Shown piece after piece: positions 28,497-37,416 of a DNA stretch of 64,000 nt. The position numbers and the translations under genes were made by a program. This DNA comes from Mixta theicola. GTDB lineage: Bacteria > Pseudomonadota > Gammaproteobacteria > Enterobacterales > Enterobacteriaceae. The first letter of the stretch is position 1. Every line of letters starts with the position of its first letter. The notes under the pieces were generated by a model. That model was not told the origin of the DNA, did no database searches, and saw only the letters and a list, made by a program, of their open reading frames with translations. Location of the stretch: assembly GCF_002895925.1 (NCBI RefSeq), contig NZ_NWUO01000006.1, positions 124,001 through 188,000 of the forward strand, read 5' to 3'.

Positions 28497-28522
28497 AGCC
28501 AGCCAAGAGCTGGCTTTTTTTT
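28497..28522. terminator. Bidirectional terminator after the lipoprotein gene
   Basis: Stem AGCCAGC (28497-28503) and GCTGGCT (28509-28515), loop CAAGA, flanked on the plus strand by TTTTTT before and TTTTTTT after. The plus-strand T-run (28516-28522) can end the metallopeptidase/lipoprotein transcript. It lies 3' of the decayed PIN gene on the minus strand, where the A/T flanks are less suitable. Confidence 0.75.
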
Positions 28523-28589
28523 GCCCATCTCGCGTGACCTGCAAGCCAGCTTTTCTGTTAGAGGGCATCTGTCCATGCTTAGCCTGAGC

Positions 28590-28694
28590 CACAATAAGAC
28601 GATCAAAGGGATCTTTGTGTAACCTTTCAGGCAGGTCTGCCACCAAAAGTGCATGTTTACTTTTTACCGGAATCTCAGTTAATTTTCCGTTCAT
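28590..28694 (-). pseudogene. Remnant of a second PIN-domain (VapC-type) toxin gene
   Basis: On the minus strand the segment reads SKHALLVADLPERLHKDPFDRLIVAQAKHGQM, the typical helix of VapC-type PIN toxins that carries the third acidic residue (HKDPFDRLIVAQA). The N-terminal metal site and the C-terminal strand (normally LLTAD-like) are missing. The open frame runs on without further family likeness. No antitoxin gene is seen next to it. I interpret it as the last trace of a decayed toxin-antitoxin pair. Confidence 0.6.
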
Positions 28695-28782
28695 TTTTTT
28701 TGAACAGAGGCGTGAACTTTTTCAGCTATCATTCAGCCTGCTCCGGCCCCAGACTAGAAAAAAACGTTGAGGAGCATTGAAT

Positions 28783-29478
28783 ATGATTTACTTACGCAAA
28801 GCTGAAGAGCGCGGTCATGCTAACCACGGCTGGCTGGACAGCTGGCACACTTTTTCATTCGCTAACTACTACGACGCCAACTTTATGGGCTTCTCGGCGC
28901 TGCGGGTAATTAACGAAGACGTTATCGCGGGCGGCGAGGGATTCGGTACGCATCCCCATAAAGATATGGAAATCCTGACCTACGTGCTTTCCGGCACCGT
29001 AGAGCATCAGGACAGTATGGGGAATAAAGAGCAGATCCCGGCGGGCGAGTTCCAGATTATGAGCGCCGGCACCGGCGTGCGCCATTCCGAATACAACGCC
29101 AGCAGCAGCGAGCCGCTGCATCTGTATCAGATCTGGATTATCCCGGAAAAAACCGGCATTGAGCCGCGCTACGACCAGCGACGATTTGCGGATGTCTCCG
29201 GCCGCCAGCTGATTCTGTCGCCGGATGCCCGTGACGGTTCGCTGAAGGTTTATCAGGATATGACGCTGTCGCGCTGGGTACTGAAAGCGGGCGAGAGCGA
29301 TAGCATTGCGCTGGATCCGTCACGCCGCATCTGGATTCAGGTAGTAAAAGGCGAGGTGCAGGTTAACGATCAGCCGATCGCTACCAGCGACGCGCTGGCC
29401 ATCTGGGAAGAGAGCGCGCTGACGCTGCAGGCAGGCAGCGATGCAGAGGTCCTGCTGTTCGATCTGCCGCCGGTTTAA
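28783..29478 (+). CDS. yhhW: Pirin-family quercetin 2,3-dioxygenase-like protein YhhW
   Basis: YhhW is a bicupin; the E. coli protein shows quercetin dioxygenase activity in vitro, while the natural substrate is unknown. The 231-residue protein has the metal site in GFGTHPHKDMEILTYVLSG and HSEYNAS, and the N-terminus LRKAEERGHANHGWLDSWHTFSFA. The ATG at 28783 follows GAGGAG; an in-frame TTG six bases earlier is rejected. Length equals E. coli YhhW. Confidence 0.95.
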   Translation: MIYLRKAEERGHANHGWLDSWHTFSFANYYDANFMGFSALRVINEDVIAGGEGFGTHPHKDMEILTYVLSGTVEHQDSMGNKEQIPAGEFQIMSAGTGVRHSEYNASSSEPLHLYQIWIIPEKTGIEPRYDQRRFADVSGRQLILSPDARDGSLKVYQDMTLSRWVLKAGESDSIALDPSRRIWIQVVKGEVQVNDQPIATSDALAIWEESALTLQAGSDAEVLLFDLPPV

Positions 29479-29488
29479 GCGTGACGCA

Positions 29489-29522
29489 GGCCGCCGTCGC
29501 AACCCGACGGCGGCCTTTTTTT
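29489..29522 (+). terminator. yhhW terminator
   Basis: A perfect 11-bp stem GGCCGCCGTCG (29489-29499) and CGACGGCGGCC (29505-29515), loop CAACC, is followed by seven T residues. Confidence 0.95.
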
Positions 29523-29636
29523 GCCTGCGATTTAACAATGCGCCGACAGCGCCGGATAAGGCGCGTTTTCCCTGCTCGTTACTGCTGCGGTTTTTTTGTA
29601 AACTCACTGTCATCTCCCTCTGGCCTGCGAATGATA

Positions 29637-30632
29637 ATGAAGAAGAAAAGACCCGTGCTTCAGGATGTTGCCGATCGCGTCGGCGTGACGAAAATGACCG
29701 TCAGCCGCTATCTCCGTAATCCGCAGCAGGTCTCCGCCGCGCTGGGCGCGCAAATCGCCGTGGTGCTGGATGAGCTGGGCTACATTCCTAACCGCGCCCC
29801 CGATATGCTCTCTAACGCCACCAGCCGCGCGATTGGCGTGCTGCTGCCTTCGCTAACTAACCAGGTTTTCGCCGACGTGCTGCGCGGCATTGAAAGCGTA
29901 ACCGACGCGGCAGGTTATCAGACGCTGGTCGGCCATTTCGGCTATAACCCGGAGAAGGAGGAGCTGCAGCTGCGCTCGCTGCTGGGCTGGAACATCGACG
30001 GGCTGATCCTTACCGAGCGCACCCACACGCCAGCCAGCCTGCGGATGATTGAAACCGCCGGCATTCCGGTGATTGAAATGATGGACAGCGTTTCGCCCTG
30101 CCTGGATATGGCGGTGGGTTTTGATAACGTTGAGGCGGCGCGGCAAATGACGCAGGCGATTCTGGCGAAAGGGCATCGCCATACCGTTTATCTTGGCGCG
30201 CGGCTTGACGAGCGCACGTTGCAAAAACAACGAGGCTACGAGCTGGCGATGTGCGAGGCGGGGCTGGAACCGCGCAGCGTCATGATGGAAGAGGCGTCCT
30301 CTTTTAGCGCGGGCGCGATGCTGCTGTGTGAAGCGCGGCGGCGTTATCCGCAGACCGACAGCCTGTTCTGCACCAATGACGATTTGGCGATAGGTGCTAT
30401 GTTTGAATGCCAGCGCCAGGGATTGCGCGTGCCGCAGCAAATGGCGATTGCGGGCTTTCACGGGCACGATATTGCGCACGTGGTCACGCCGCGTTTAGCC
30501 ACCGTGCTGACGCCGCGCGATCGTATGGGACGAGAGGCCGCCGCGCTGCTGCTGGCGCGTATCGGCGGCGAAAGGCGCGAACATCAACCAGTGGATGTGG
30601 GATTTGAGATTCAGGAAGGGGAGAGCATCTGA
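29637..30632 (+). CDS. gntR: Gluconate utilisation repressor GntR (LacI family)
   Basis: GntR represses gluconate genes and is released by gluconate. The 331-residue protein has the LacI-type helix-turn-helix at its start (PVLQDVADRVGVTKMTVSRYLRNPQQV), the hinge helix RAPDMLSNATSRAIGVLLPSL, and a periplasmic-binding-like effector domain with LILTERTHTP and CTNDDLAIGA. The ATG at 29637 gives the E. coli N-terminus MKKKRP. Its operator lies between it and gntK. Confidence 0.95.
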   Translation: MKKKRPVLQDVADRVGVTKMTVSRYLRNPQQVSAALGAQIAVVLDELGYIPNRAPDMLSNATSRAIGVLLPSLTNQVFADVLRGIESVTDAAGYQTLVGHFGYNPEKEELQLRSLLGWNIDGLILTERTHTPASLRMIETAGIPVIEMMDSVSPCLDMAVGFDNVEAARQMTQAILAKGHRHTVYLGARLDERTLQKQRGYELAMCEAGLEPRSVMMEEASSFSAGAMLLCEARRRYPQTDSLFCTNDDLAIGAMFECQRQGLRVPQQMAIAGFHGHDIAHVVTPRLATVLTPRDRMGREAAALLLARIGGERREHQPVDVGFEIQEGESI

Positions 30633-30686
30633 ATCTGCAGTTTTTTTGAACTCGCTCACAATTCCACGCTTTTCCTGTCAGACAGG

Positions 30687-30741
30687 TTGCGCTAATAAAC
30701 GCACGTACTGAGAATGGGTGCGGCAATGTTATCGGTAACAT
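30687..30741 (+). promoter_or_regulatory. gntK promoter with GntR operator
   Basis: The operator ATGTTATCGGTAACAT (30726-30741) differs by one base from the perfect GntR palindrome ATGTTACCGGTAACAT. A candidate promoter, -35 TTGCGC (30687-30692) and -10 GAGAAT (30710-30715) with 17-bp spacing, would start transcription near 30722, so GntR bound at the operator would block it. The operator call is strong, the promoter call weaker. Confidence 0.82.
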
Positions 30742-30771
30742 TCGCCTCTTCATCTGCCGGAGCTAACAACA

Positions 30772-31308
30772 ATGCAAAACCAGTCGCCGTCACATCACGT
30801 ATTTATTTTGATGGGCGTATCAGGCAGCGGCAAATCCGCCGTTGCTTATGAAGTCTCGCACCAGCTGAAAACCGCATTTCTCGACGGCGATTTTCTGCAT
30901 CCGCGCGCGAATATCGAAAAAATGGCCGAAGGCCATCCGCTGAACGATGAAGATCGTTGCCCCTGGCTGCAGGCGGTCAACGATGCGGCATTTGCGATGC
31001 AGCGTACCCAGGCCGTTTCGATTATCGTCTGCTCCGCCCTGAAAAAAAGCTACCGCGATATTCTGCGTCAGGGGAATAACAACCTCTCTTTTATCTATCT
31101 GAAAGGCGATTTCGCCACGATTGAAAGCCGCCTGAAGGCGCGTAAAGGCCATTTCTTTAAGCCGCAAATGCTGGTCTCCCAGTTCGATACCCTGGAAGAG
31201 CCTGGCAATGATGAAAGCGATGTACTGGTGGTTGATATTAATCACACCCTGCCAGATGTCGTTGCCGCCACCATCGCAACCATTGAGGGTGCGATTAAAA
31301 AGGATTAG
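30772..31308 (+). CDS. gntK: Gluconokinase GntK
   Basis: GntK phosphorylates gluconate to 6-phosphogluconate in the cytosol. The 178-residue P-loop kinase has GVSGSGKSAVAYEV, FLDGDFLHPRANIEKMAEGHPLNDEDRCPWL and CSALKKSYRD, as in E. coli GntK (175). It precedes gntU and is controlled by GntR. Confidence 0.96.
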   Translation: MQNQSPSHHVFILMGVSGSGKSAVAYEVSHQLKTAFLDGDFLHPRANIEKMAEGHPLNDEDRCPWLQAVNDAAFAMQRTQAVSIIVCSALKKSYRDILRQGNNNLSFIYLKGDFATIESRLKARKGHFFKPQMLVSQFDTLEEPGNDESDVLVVDINHTLPDVVAATIATIEGAIKKD

Positions 31309-31317
31309 TTGTTTCTG

Positions 31318-32658
31318 ATGAGTACCGCAACCCTGGTTTTAACCGCAGCAGGTTCGGTTGTTCTGCTGCTGTTTCTGGTGATGAAGGCGCGTATGCACGC
31401 GTTTGTCGCCCTGATATTAGTTTCTTTTGGCGCTGGCCTGTTTTCCGGGATGCCGCTGGATAAAATTGCCGAAACCATGCAAAAAGGCATGGGCGGCACG
31501 CTCGGCTTTCTCGCCGTGGTGGTGGCGCTGGGCGCCATGTTTGGCAAAATCCTGCATGAAACCGGCGCGGTCGATCAAATCGCTATTCGGATGCTGAAAT
31601 CGTTCGGCGAAAGCCGGGCGCATTATGCGATGGGGATAGCTGGCTTGATCTGCGCGCTGCCGCTGTTTTTTGAGGTGGCGGTAGTGCTGCTGATCAGCAT
31701 CGCTTTCGCCGTGGCACGGCGCACCGGCGATAACCTGGTCAAGCTGGTGATCCCGCTGTTTGCCGGCGTTGCGGCGGCGGCGGCGTTTCTGCTGCCCGGC
31801 CCGGCGCCGATGCTGCTGGCTTCGCAGATGCACGTTGATTTTGGCTGGATGATCCTGCTGGGACTGTGCGCGGCGCTGCCCGGTATGCTGATCGCCGGTC
31901 CGCTGTTCGGCAACTTTATCAGCCGTCACGTCAGCTTTAACGTGCCGGCAGAGGTGGCGCAGCCGGAAGTGGAAGCGCATAAGCTGCCCTCCTTTGGCTT
32001 CAGCCTGTCGCTGATTCTGTTTCCGCTGGTGCTGGTGGGGCTGAAAACCATCGGCGCGCGCTTTACCTCTGAGGGATCGCGCCTGTATGAATGGCTGGAA
32101 TTTATCGGCCATCCTTTTACCGCCATTCTGCTGGCGCTGCTGCTGGCGATTTATGGCCTGGCCTGGCGTCAGGGCATGGATAAAGAGAAGGTGATGCAGG
32201 TTTGCGGCAGCGCGCTGCAGCCGGCGGGCATTATCCTGCTGGTCATCGGCGCGGGCGGCGTGTTTAAGCAGGTGCTGGTAGATTCCGGCGTCGGCCCGGC
32301 GCTGGGCAACGCCTTAACCGGCGCGGGACTGCCGATTGCGCTGGCCTGCTTTATCCTCGCGGCGGCGGTGCGTATCATTCAGGGATCGGCGACGGTGGCC
32401 TGTTTGACGGCGGTAGGGCTGGTGATGCCGGTCATTGAGCCGCTGCACTACAACGGCGCGCAGATGGCGGCGCTGTCGCTGTGCATCGCTGGCGGATCGA
32501 TTGTGGTCAGTCATGTGAACGATGCGGGTTTCTGGCTGTTTGGCCGCTTTACCGGCGCGACCGAGGCGCAAACGCTAAAAACCTGGACGCTGATGGAAAC
32601 CATTCTGGGAACCACAGGCGCCATCATCGGCATGATCGCTTTCGAACTGCTCTCCTGA
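31318..32658 (+). CDS. gntU: Low-affinity gluconate permease GntU (GntP family)
   Basis: GntU is a proton-coupled gluconate importer in the inner membrane. The 446-residue protein has 12 or more hydrophobic segments and family stretches KARMHAFVALILVSFGAGLFSG, LPLFFEVAVVLLISIAF, AAAFLLPGPAPMLLASQ and GGSIVVSHVNDAGFWLFGRFTG. Length equals E. coli GntU from the ATG at 31318; a TTG at 31309, directly after the gntK stop and closer to AAGGA, cannot be excluded. Confidence 0.94.
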   Translation: MSTATLVLTAAGSVVLLLFLVMKARMHAFVALILVSFGAGLFSGMPLDKIAETMQKGMGGTLGFLAVVVALGAMFGKILHETGAVDQIAIRMLKSFGESRAHYAMGIAGLICALPLFFEVAVVLLISIAFAVARRTGDNLVKLVIPLFAGVAAAAAFLLPGPAPMLLASQMHVDFGWMILLGLCAALPGMLIAGPLFGNFISRHVSFNVPAEVAQPEVEAHKLPSFGFSLSLILFPLVLVGLKTIGARFTSEGSRLYEWLEFIGHPFTAILLALLLAIYGLAWRQGMDKEKVMQVCGSALQPAGIILLVIGAGGVFKQVLVDSGVGPALGNALTGAGLPIALACFILAAAVRIIQGSATVACLTAVGLVMPVIEPLHYNGAQMAALSLCIAGGSIVVSHVNDAGFWLFGRFTGATEAQTLKTWTLMETILGTTGAIIGMIAFELLS

Positions 32659-32673
32659 TCGTAACGGGCGGAG

Positions 32674-32799
32674 ATACCCGTCATACTTCAGGTTGCAGGT
32701 GCGTTGGCTTTCCTCGTGCACCCCGGTCACTTACTGCGGTAGCTGCCGGGGATTCACTGCGTTGCCGCCTGCCTGCAGCCCGAATTATTTAGGCTATAG
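32674..32799. repeat. Dispersed intergenic palindromic repeat (ERIC-like class)
   Basis: About 126 bp between the converging gntU and yhgN genes. Outer arms TTCAGGTTGCAGG (32687-32699) and CCTGCAGCCCGAA (32772-32784) pair in 11 of 13 positions; inner arms CCCCGG (32721-32726) and CCGGGG (32746-32751) pair perfectly. The sequence closely resembles an intergenic repeat I recognise from Serratia, Yersinia and related genomes. Only one copy is in the window, so its dispersed nature rests on recall. Confidence 0.65.
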
Positions 32800-32836
32800 T
32801 GACTATCCGCTTCTGCCGTGACTTATCCCCGGTACG

Positions 32837-33430
32837 CTAAATCTTCAGGTAGGCGCGGATGCCATCAAGGAACATCTGCGTCGCCAGCATAATCAGAATC
32901 AGCCCCATCAGGCGTTCCAGCGCATTGACGCCCTTATCGCCCAGCAGCCGCAAAAACAGGCCGGAAAGCAGTAAAATCACCACCGTAATGCCCCAGGCGC
33001 ACAGCAGCGCGCCGACCAGATAGCCCATCTGATGCGGATACTGATGCGAAAGCAGCATTAGCGTCGCCAGCAGCGAAGGCCCGGCCACCAGCGGGATCGC
33101 CAGCGGCACCAGAAACGGCTCCTCGCCGACCGGCAGGCCGGTACTGCTGCTTTCCGCCGACGGAAAAATCATTTTAATGGCGATCAGGAATAAAATAATG
33201 CCGCCGGAGATCGATACCGTTTCGGTCCGCAGGTTAAGAAACGCCAGAATTTTTTCGCCAGCGAATAAAAAAAGCAGCATCAGCGCCAGCGCAATGAGCA
33301 TTTCGCGGATCAGAACGATGCGGCGCCGTTTCGGCTCCAGATGCTTTAAAACCGACATAAAAATCGGCAAATTGCCGAGCGGATCCATAATCAACAACAA
33401 TAATATGGTCGCAGAGATCATTTCAGTCAT
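32837..33430 (-). CDS. yhgN: MarC/UPF0056 family membrane protein YhgN
   Basis: This 197-residue inner-membrane protein has six predicted membrane segments and belongs to the MarC (UPF0056) family, whose function is not established. Landmarks are LLLIMDPLGNLPIFMSVLKHL, PLAIPLVAGPSLLATLMLL and ERLMGLILIMLATQMFLDGI. Length equals E. coli YhgN, and the position next to asd is conserved. Confidence 0.93.
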   Translation of the reverse strand: MTEMISATILLLLIMDPLGNLPIFMSVLKHLEPKRRRIVLIREMLIALALMLLFLFAGEKILAFLNLRTETVSISGGIILFLIAIKMIFPSAESSSTGLPVGEEPFLVPLAIPLVAGPSLLATLMLLSHQYPHQMGYLVGALLCAWGITVVILLLSGLFLRLLGDKGVNALERLMGLILIMLATQMFLDGIRAYLKI

Positions 33431-33672
33431 TTATTTTGCTCTTTACTCTTGAGTCAGCAGCGCCGTTATTAGCAATGCTGTTGAAAAGATTAACTCAATC
33501 GAATTAATTCACTTGCCAGCAGAGCTGCATTTTGTAGAGTTGAGGGTTACAGGTAAACCCATTTTCTCTGGCGGGCTTCGCTTTCTGGCGAACCGATATT
33601 TTCACTCTTCAGACGGTCAGGCGCTACTCTGGTGATGCAGTCATCGCACCGGTAGCCTGTAGCAGGTGTTCA

Positions 33673-34779
33673 ATGAAAAATGTAGGTCTTATTGGTTGGC
33701 GCGGTATGGTCGGCTCAGTGCTGATGCAGCGCATGAGTGAAGAGCGTGACTTTGACGCGATTCGTCCGGTTTTTTTCTCCACCTCCCAGCACGGCCAGGC
33801 CGCGCCGACGGTTGGCGGCCACGGCGGTACGCTGCAGGATGCGTTTAATATCGAGGCGCTGCGCGCGCTGGATATTATTATCACCTGCCAGGGCGGCGAC
33901 TATACCAGTGAGATCTATCCGAAGCTGCGCGCCAGCGGCTGGCAGGGTTACTGGATTGACGCGGCCTCCACGCTGCGTATGCAGGATGATGCGATTATTA
34001 TTCTCGATCCGGTTAACCATCAGGTGATCCGCGAAGGGCTGGATAAAGGTATTAAAACCTTTGTGGGCGGCAACTGTACCGTGAGCCTGATGCTGATGTC
34101 TCTGGGCGGCCTGTTTGCGCACAACCTGGTTGAATGGGCTTCCGTAGCCACTTACCAGGCGGCCTCCGGCGGCGGCGCGCGTCATATGCGCGAGCTGCTG
34201 ACGCAAATGGGGATGCTGCACGATCACGTTGCGCCAGAGCTGCAGGATCCGGCGTCGGCGATTCTGAATATCGAACGCAAAGTCACCGAGTTCACCCGTT
34301 CCGGCACGCTGCCGGTGGATAATTTCGGCGTGCCGCTGGCGGGCAGCCTGATCCCGTGGATTGATAAACAGCTGGAAAACGGCCAGAGCCGTGAAGAGTG
34401 GAAAGGCCAGGCGGAAACTAACAAGATTCTTAGTACACAGCAGACCATTCCGGTTGACGGTCTGTGCGTGCGCGTTGGCGCGCTGCGCTGCCACAGCCAG
34501 GCCTTCACGCTCAAGCTGAAAAAAGATGTGCCGCTGGCGGAGATCGAACAGCTGCTGGGATCGCATAATGAGTGGGTCAAAGTGGTGCCCAACGATCGTG
34601 AGCTGACGATGCGCGAGCTGACGCCGGCGGCGGTAACCGGCACGCTGTCCACGCCGGTAGGTCGTCTGCGTAAGCTGAACATGGGGCCGGAATATCTTTC
34701 CGCCTTTACCGTTGGCGATCAGCTGCTGTGGGGCGCGGCCGAACCGCTGCGCCGCATGCTGCGCTTACTGGTCGATTAA
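33673..34779 (+). CDS. asd: Aspartate-semialdehyde dehydrogenase
   Basis: Asd reduces aspartyl phosphate to aspartate semialdehyde, the branch point for lysine, diaminopimelate, threonine and methionine. The 368-residue protein has the NADP-binding start [16 protein letters not shown], the catalytic cysteine in [17 protein letters not shown] and the histidine-bearing region [18 protein letters not shown]. Length is 367 in E. coli. It stands between yhgN and glgB with its own promoter region (33431-33672), in which I could not assign a motif. Confidence 0.97.
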   Translation: MKNVGLIGWRGMVGSVLMQRMSEERDFDAIRPVFFSTSQHGQAAPTVGGHGGTLQDAFNIEALRALDIIITCQGGDYTSEIYPKLRASGWQGYWIDAASTLRMQDDAIIILDPVNHQVIREGLDKGIKTFVGGNCTVSLMLMSLGGLFAHNLVEWASVATYQAASGGGARHMRELLTQMGMLHDHVAPELQDPASAILNIERKVTEFTRSGTLPVDNFGVPLAGSLIPWIDKQLENGQSREEWKGQAETNKILSTQQTIPVDGLCVRVGALRCHSQAFTLKLKKDVPLAEIEQLLGSHNEWVKVVPNDRELTMRELTPAAVTGTLSTPVGRLRKLNMGPEYLSAFTVGDQLLWGAAEPLRRMLRLLVD

Positions 34780-34786
34780 GCGGTTA

Positions 34787-34862
34787 CTGCCCCATTCGGC
34801 CTACGGATGGGGCAGCGCTCAGATAAACGGCGCGGGCCGAACCGTCAGGGATGACGGTTTTT
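34787..34862 (+). terminator. Terminator region after asd
   Basis: Two hairpins follow asd. The first has arms CTGCCCCAT (34787-34795) and ATGGGGCAG (34807-34815) with no T-run. The second has arms AACCGTCA (34840-34847) and TGACGGTT (34852-34859) with a short T-run and is the probable terminator. Confidence 0.75.
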
Positions 34863-35229
34863 GCGTTTTTACGATCGGCTGAACTCCCCGCGCAAGCACC
34901 CGCTTATTAATCCGCACTTTATTGCTTCATTCTTTCCCTGTTTTTTCATCAGGCTGGCGTAAATTTAACCGTCAGGTGATCCGTATCCTCTTTTTCAGCA
35001 TTGTGCTAATTATTTTATGCAAAGTTTGCAGGCTTATTGTTTGCCTTGTCTATGCTTAGCAAGACTGTTTTGTTTTTCTGCTTTGAATATTAAAAGTTGA
35101 TGCGCGCGGCAACGCTTTTTCCATGGAAAGGTGCGGCTCTGTCGGCGTGCGCATGGCTCATTGAAGAGTAGTCAGGCTAACGTCTTCTCACGTAACGTTT
35201 CGGCTACCATACATCACAGGAAGAAAGTC
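34863..35229. other. asd-glgB intergenic region
   Basis: About 370 bases after the asd terminator, AT-rich in the middle. It must hold the glgB promoter. I see the ribosome binding site AGGAAGAAAG before glgB but cannot assign promoter boxes with confidence. No ORF or repeat stands out. Confidence 0.5.
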
Positions 35230-37416
35230 ATGTCAGAGCTCCCGGATCGCCAGGCGATTAATGCGATTATTGAAGGTCACTATGCTGACCCGTTTTCACT
35301 ATTGGGAATGCATCAGACCGGTAACAAACTTGAGGTGCGGGCGCTGTTGCCTGATGCAACTGAAGTGTGGGTGATCGAAACCAGCACCGGACGTAAATGC
35401 GCTCAGCTGAAGTGTCTCGATTCACGCGGCTTTTTTCACGGCGTTATCCCGCGTCGTAAAAACCCGTTCCGCTATCAGCTGGCCGTCACCTGGCATGGCG
35501 AGCAGAATCTGATTGACGATGCCTATCGTTTCGGCCCGCTGTTGCAGGAACTGGACAGCTGGCTGCTGGCGGAAGGCACCCATTTACGCCCCTATGAAAC
35601 GCTGGGCGCTCATGCCGAAGTGATTGACGGCATTAACGGCACCCGTTTCTCGGTCTGGGCGCCCAACGCTCGTCGCGTCTCGGTGGTAGGCGACTTTAAC
35701 TATTGGGATGGCCGTCGTCACCCGATGCGCTTCCGCCGTGAAATCGGCGTCTGGGAGCTGTTTGTGCCCGCGGCGCGCACCGGACAGCTCTACAAATTTG
35801 AAGTGGTTGATAATAAAGGGCAGCTGCGTCTGAAATCGGACCCGTTTGCTTTTGAATCACAAATGCGGCCTGACAGCGCCTCGGTGATCTGCGGACTGCC
35901 GGAAAAGGTCGTCATGCGCGAGGATCGCAAGGCGGCAAACGCCTTTGACGCGCCGATTTCCATTTATGAGGTTCACCTTGGCTCCTGGCGGCGCCATGCC
36001 GATAACAACTTCTGGCTGAGCTATAAAGAGCTGGAAGAACAGCTTATTCCCTATGTTAAAGAGATGGGCTTTACCCATATCGAACTGATGCCAATTAACG
36101 AGCATCCGTTTGATGGCAGCTGGGGCTATCAGCCGGTGGGCATGTACGCGCCGACCCGGCGCTACGGCACGCGCGATGAGTTCCGCCATTTTGTCGCCGC
36201 CGCGCACGCCGCCGGGCTGAATGTGATCCTTGACTGGGTGCCCGGCCACTTCCCTTCCGATGATTTCGGCCTGGCGCAGTTTGACGGCACCGCGCTGTAT
36301 GAACATGAAGACCCGCGCGAAGGGTTTCATCAGGACTGGAACACGCTGATTTATAACTACGGGCGCCGTGAAGTCAGCAACTACCTGGCCGGTAACGCGC
36401 TTTACTGGGTAGAGCGCTTTGGCATTGACAGCCTGCGCGTGGATGCGGTGGCCTCGATGATCTACCGCGACTACAGCCGTCCGCAGGGCGAATGGGTGCC
36501 GAACCACTTTGGCGGCCGTGAGAATCTCGAAGCGATTGATTTCATTCGTTACACCAACCGGATGTTGGGAAACACCGCACCCGGCGCGGTCACTATCGCC
36601 GAAGAGTCCACCGATTTTCACGGCGTGTCGCGTCCGCTGGAAATGGGCGGGTTGGGCTTCTGGTACAAATGGAACCTGGGCTGGATGCACGACACGCTGG
36701 ATTACATGAAGCTCGATCCGGTTTATCGCAGCCACCATCATCACCTGATGACGTTCGGTATGCTGTACAACTACACCGAAAACTTTGTGCTGCCGCTTTC
36801 GCACGATGAGGTGGTTCACGGTAAGCGTTCGATCCTCGATCGTATGCCGGGCGATGCCTGGCAGAAGTTCGCTAATCTGCGCGCCTATTATGCCTGGATG
36901 TGGGCATTCCCCGGTAAAAAGCTGCTGTTTATGGGCGGCGAATTTGCCCAGGGGCGTGAGTGGAACCATGACGCCAGCCTCGACTGGCACCTGCTGGAAG
37001 GCGAGGATAACTGGCACCACGGCGTACAGCGTCTGGTGCGCGATCTTAACTTTATCTATCGGCACCATGCGCCGATGCATCAGTGCGATTTCGAGGGCAG
37101 CGGCTTTGAATGGCTGGTGGTGGATGACTATGAGAATTCGGTATTTATCTTTGCGCGCCGCGATCGTGAAGGTAACGAAATCATTGTTGCCAGCAATTTT
37201 ACGCCGGTTCCGCGCACCAACTACCGCTTTGGCATCAACCAGCCGGGCGGCTGGCGCGAAATCATCAATACCGACTCCGTTCATTACCACGGCAGCAACG
37301 CTGGCAACGGCGGCGTGGTGTGGAGCGATCCGTTACCCAGCCACAACCGTGAGCATTCGCTGATGCTGACATTGCCGCCGCTGGCGACGATTTGGTTGGT
37401 CCGGGAGGCGGAATGA
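35230..37416 (+). CDS. glgB: 1,4-alpha-glucan branching enzyme GlgB
   Basis: GlgB introduces alpha-1,6 branches into glycogen. The 728-residue protein equals E. coli GlgB. It has N-terminal carbohydrate-binding (CBM48) domains ([30 protein letters not shown]) and a GH13 barrel with [14 protein letters not shown], the nucleophile region [15 protein letters not shown], the acid/base glutamate in IAEESTDF and [12 protein letters not shown]. The ATG at 35230 is chosen over the upstream open frame because it gives the family N-terminus and has a ribosome binding site. It overlaps glgX by 4 bases. Confidence 0.97.
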   Translation: MSELPDRQAINAIIEGHYADPFSLLGMHQTGNKLEVRALLPDATEVWVIETSTGRKCAQLKCLDSRGFFHGVIPRRKNPFRYQLAVTWHGEQNLIDDAYRFGPLLQELDSWLLAEGTHLRPYETLGAHAEVIDGINGTRFSVWAPNARRVSVVGDFNYWDGRRHPMRFRREIGVWELFVPAARTGQLYKFEVVDNKGQLRLKSDPFAFESQMRPDSASVICGLPEKVVMREDRKAANAFDAPISIYEVHLGSWRRHADNNFWLSYKELEEQLIPYVKEMGFTHIELMPINEHPFDGSWGYQPVGMYAPTRRYGTRDEFRHFVAAAHAAGLNVILDWVPGHFPSDDFGLAQFDGTALYEHEDPREGFHQDWNTLIYNYGRREVSNYLAGNALYWVERFGIDSLRVDAVASMIYRDYSRPQGEWVPNHFGGRENLEAIDFIRYTNRMLGNTAPGAVTIAEESTDFHGVSRPLEMGGLGFWYKWNLGWMHDTLDYMKLDPVYRSHHHHLMTFGMLYNYTENFVLPLSHDEVVHGKRSILDRMPGDAWQKFANLRAYYAWMWAFPGKKLLFMGGEFAQGREWNHDASLDWHLLEGEDNWHHGVQRLVRDLNFIYRHHAPMHQCDFEGSGFEWLVVDDYENSVFIFARRDREGNEIIVASNFTPVPRTNYRFGINQPGGWREIINTDSVHYHGSNAGNGGVVWSDPLPSHNREHSLMLTLPPLATIWLVREAE

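Noticed and set aside
35857-37290. A 477-codon open frame on the minus strand
   Set aside because: It is the antisense shadow of glgB. Its product has no recognisable domain, and glgB is complete with all catalytic motifs.
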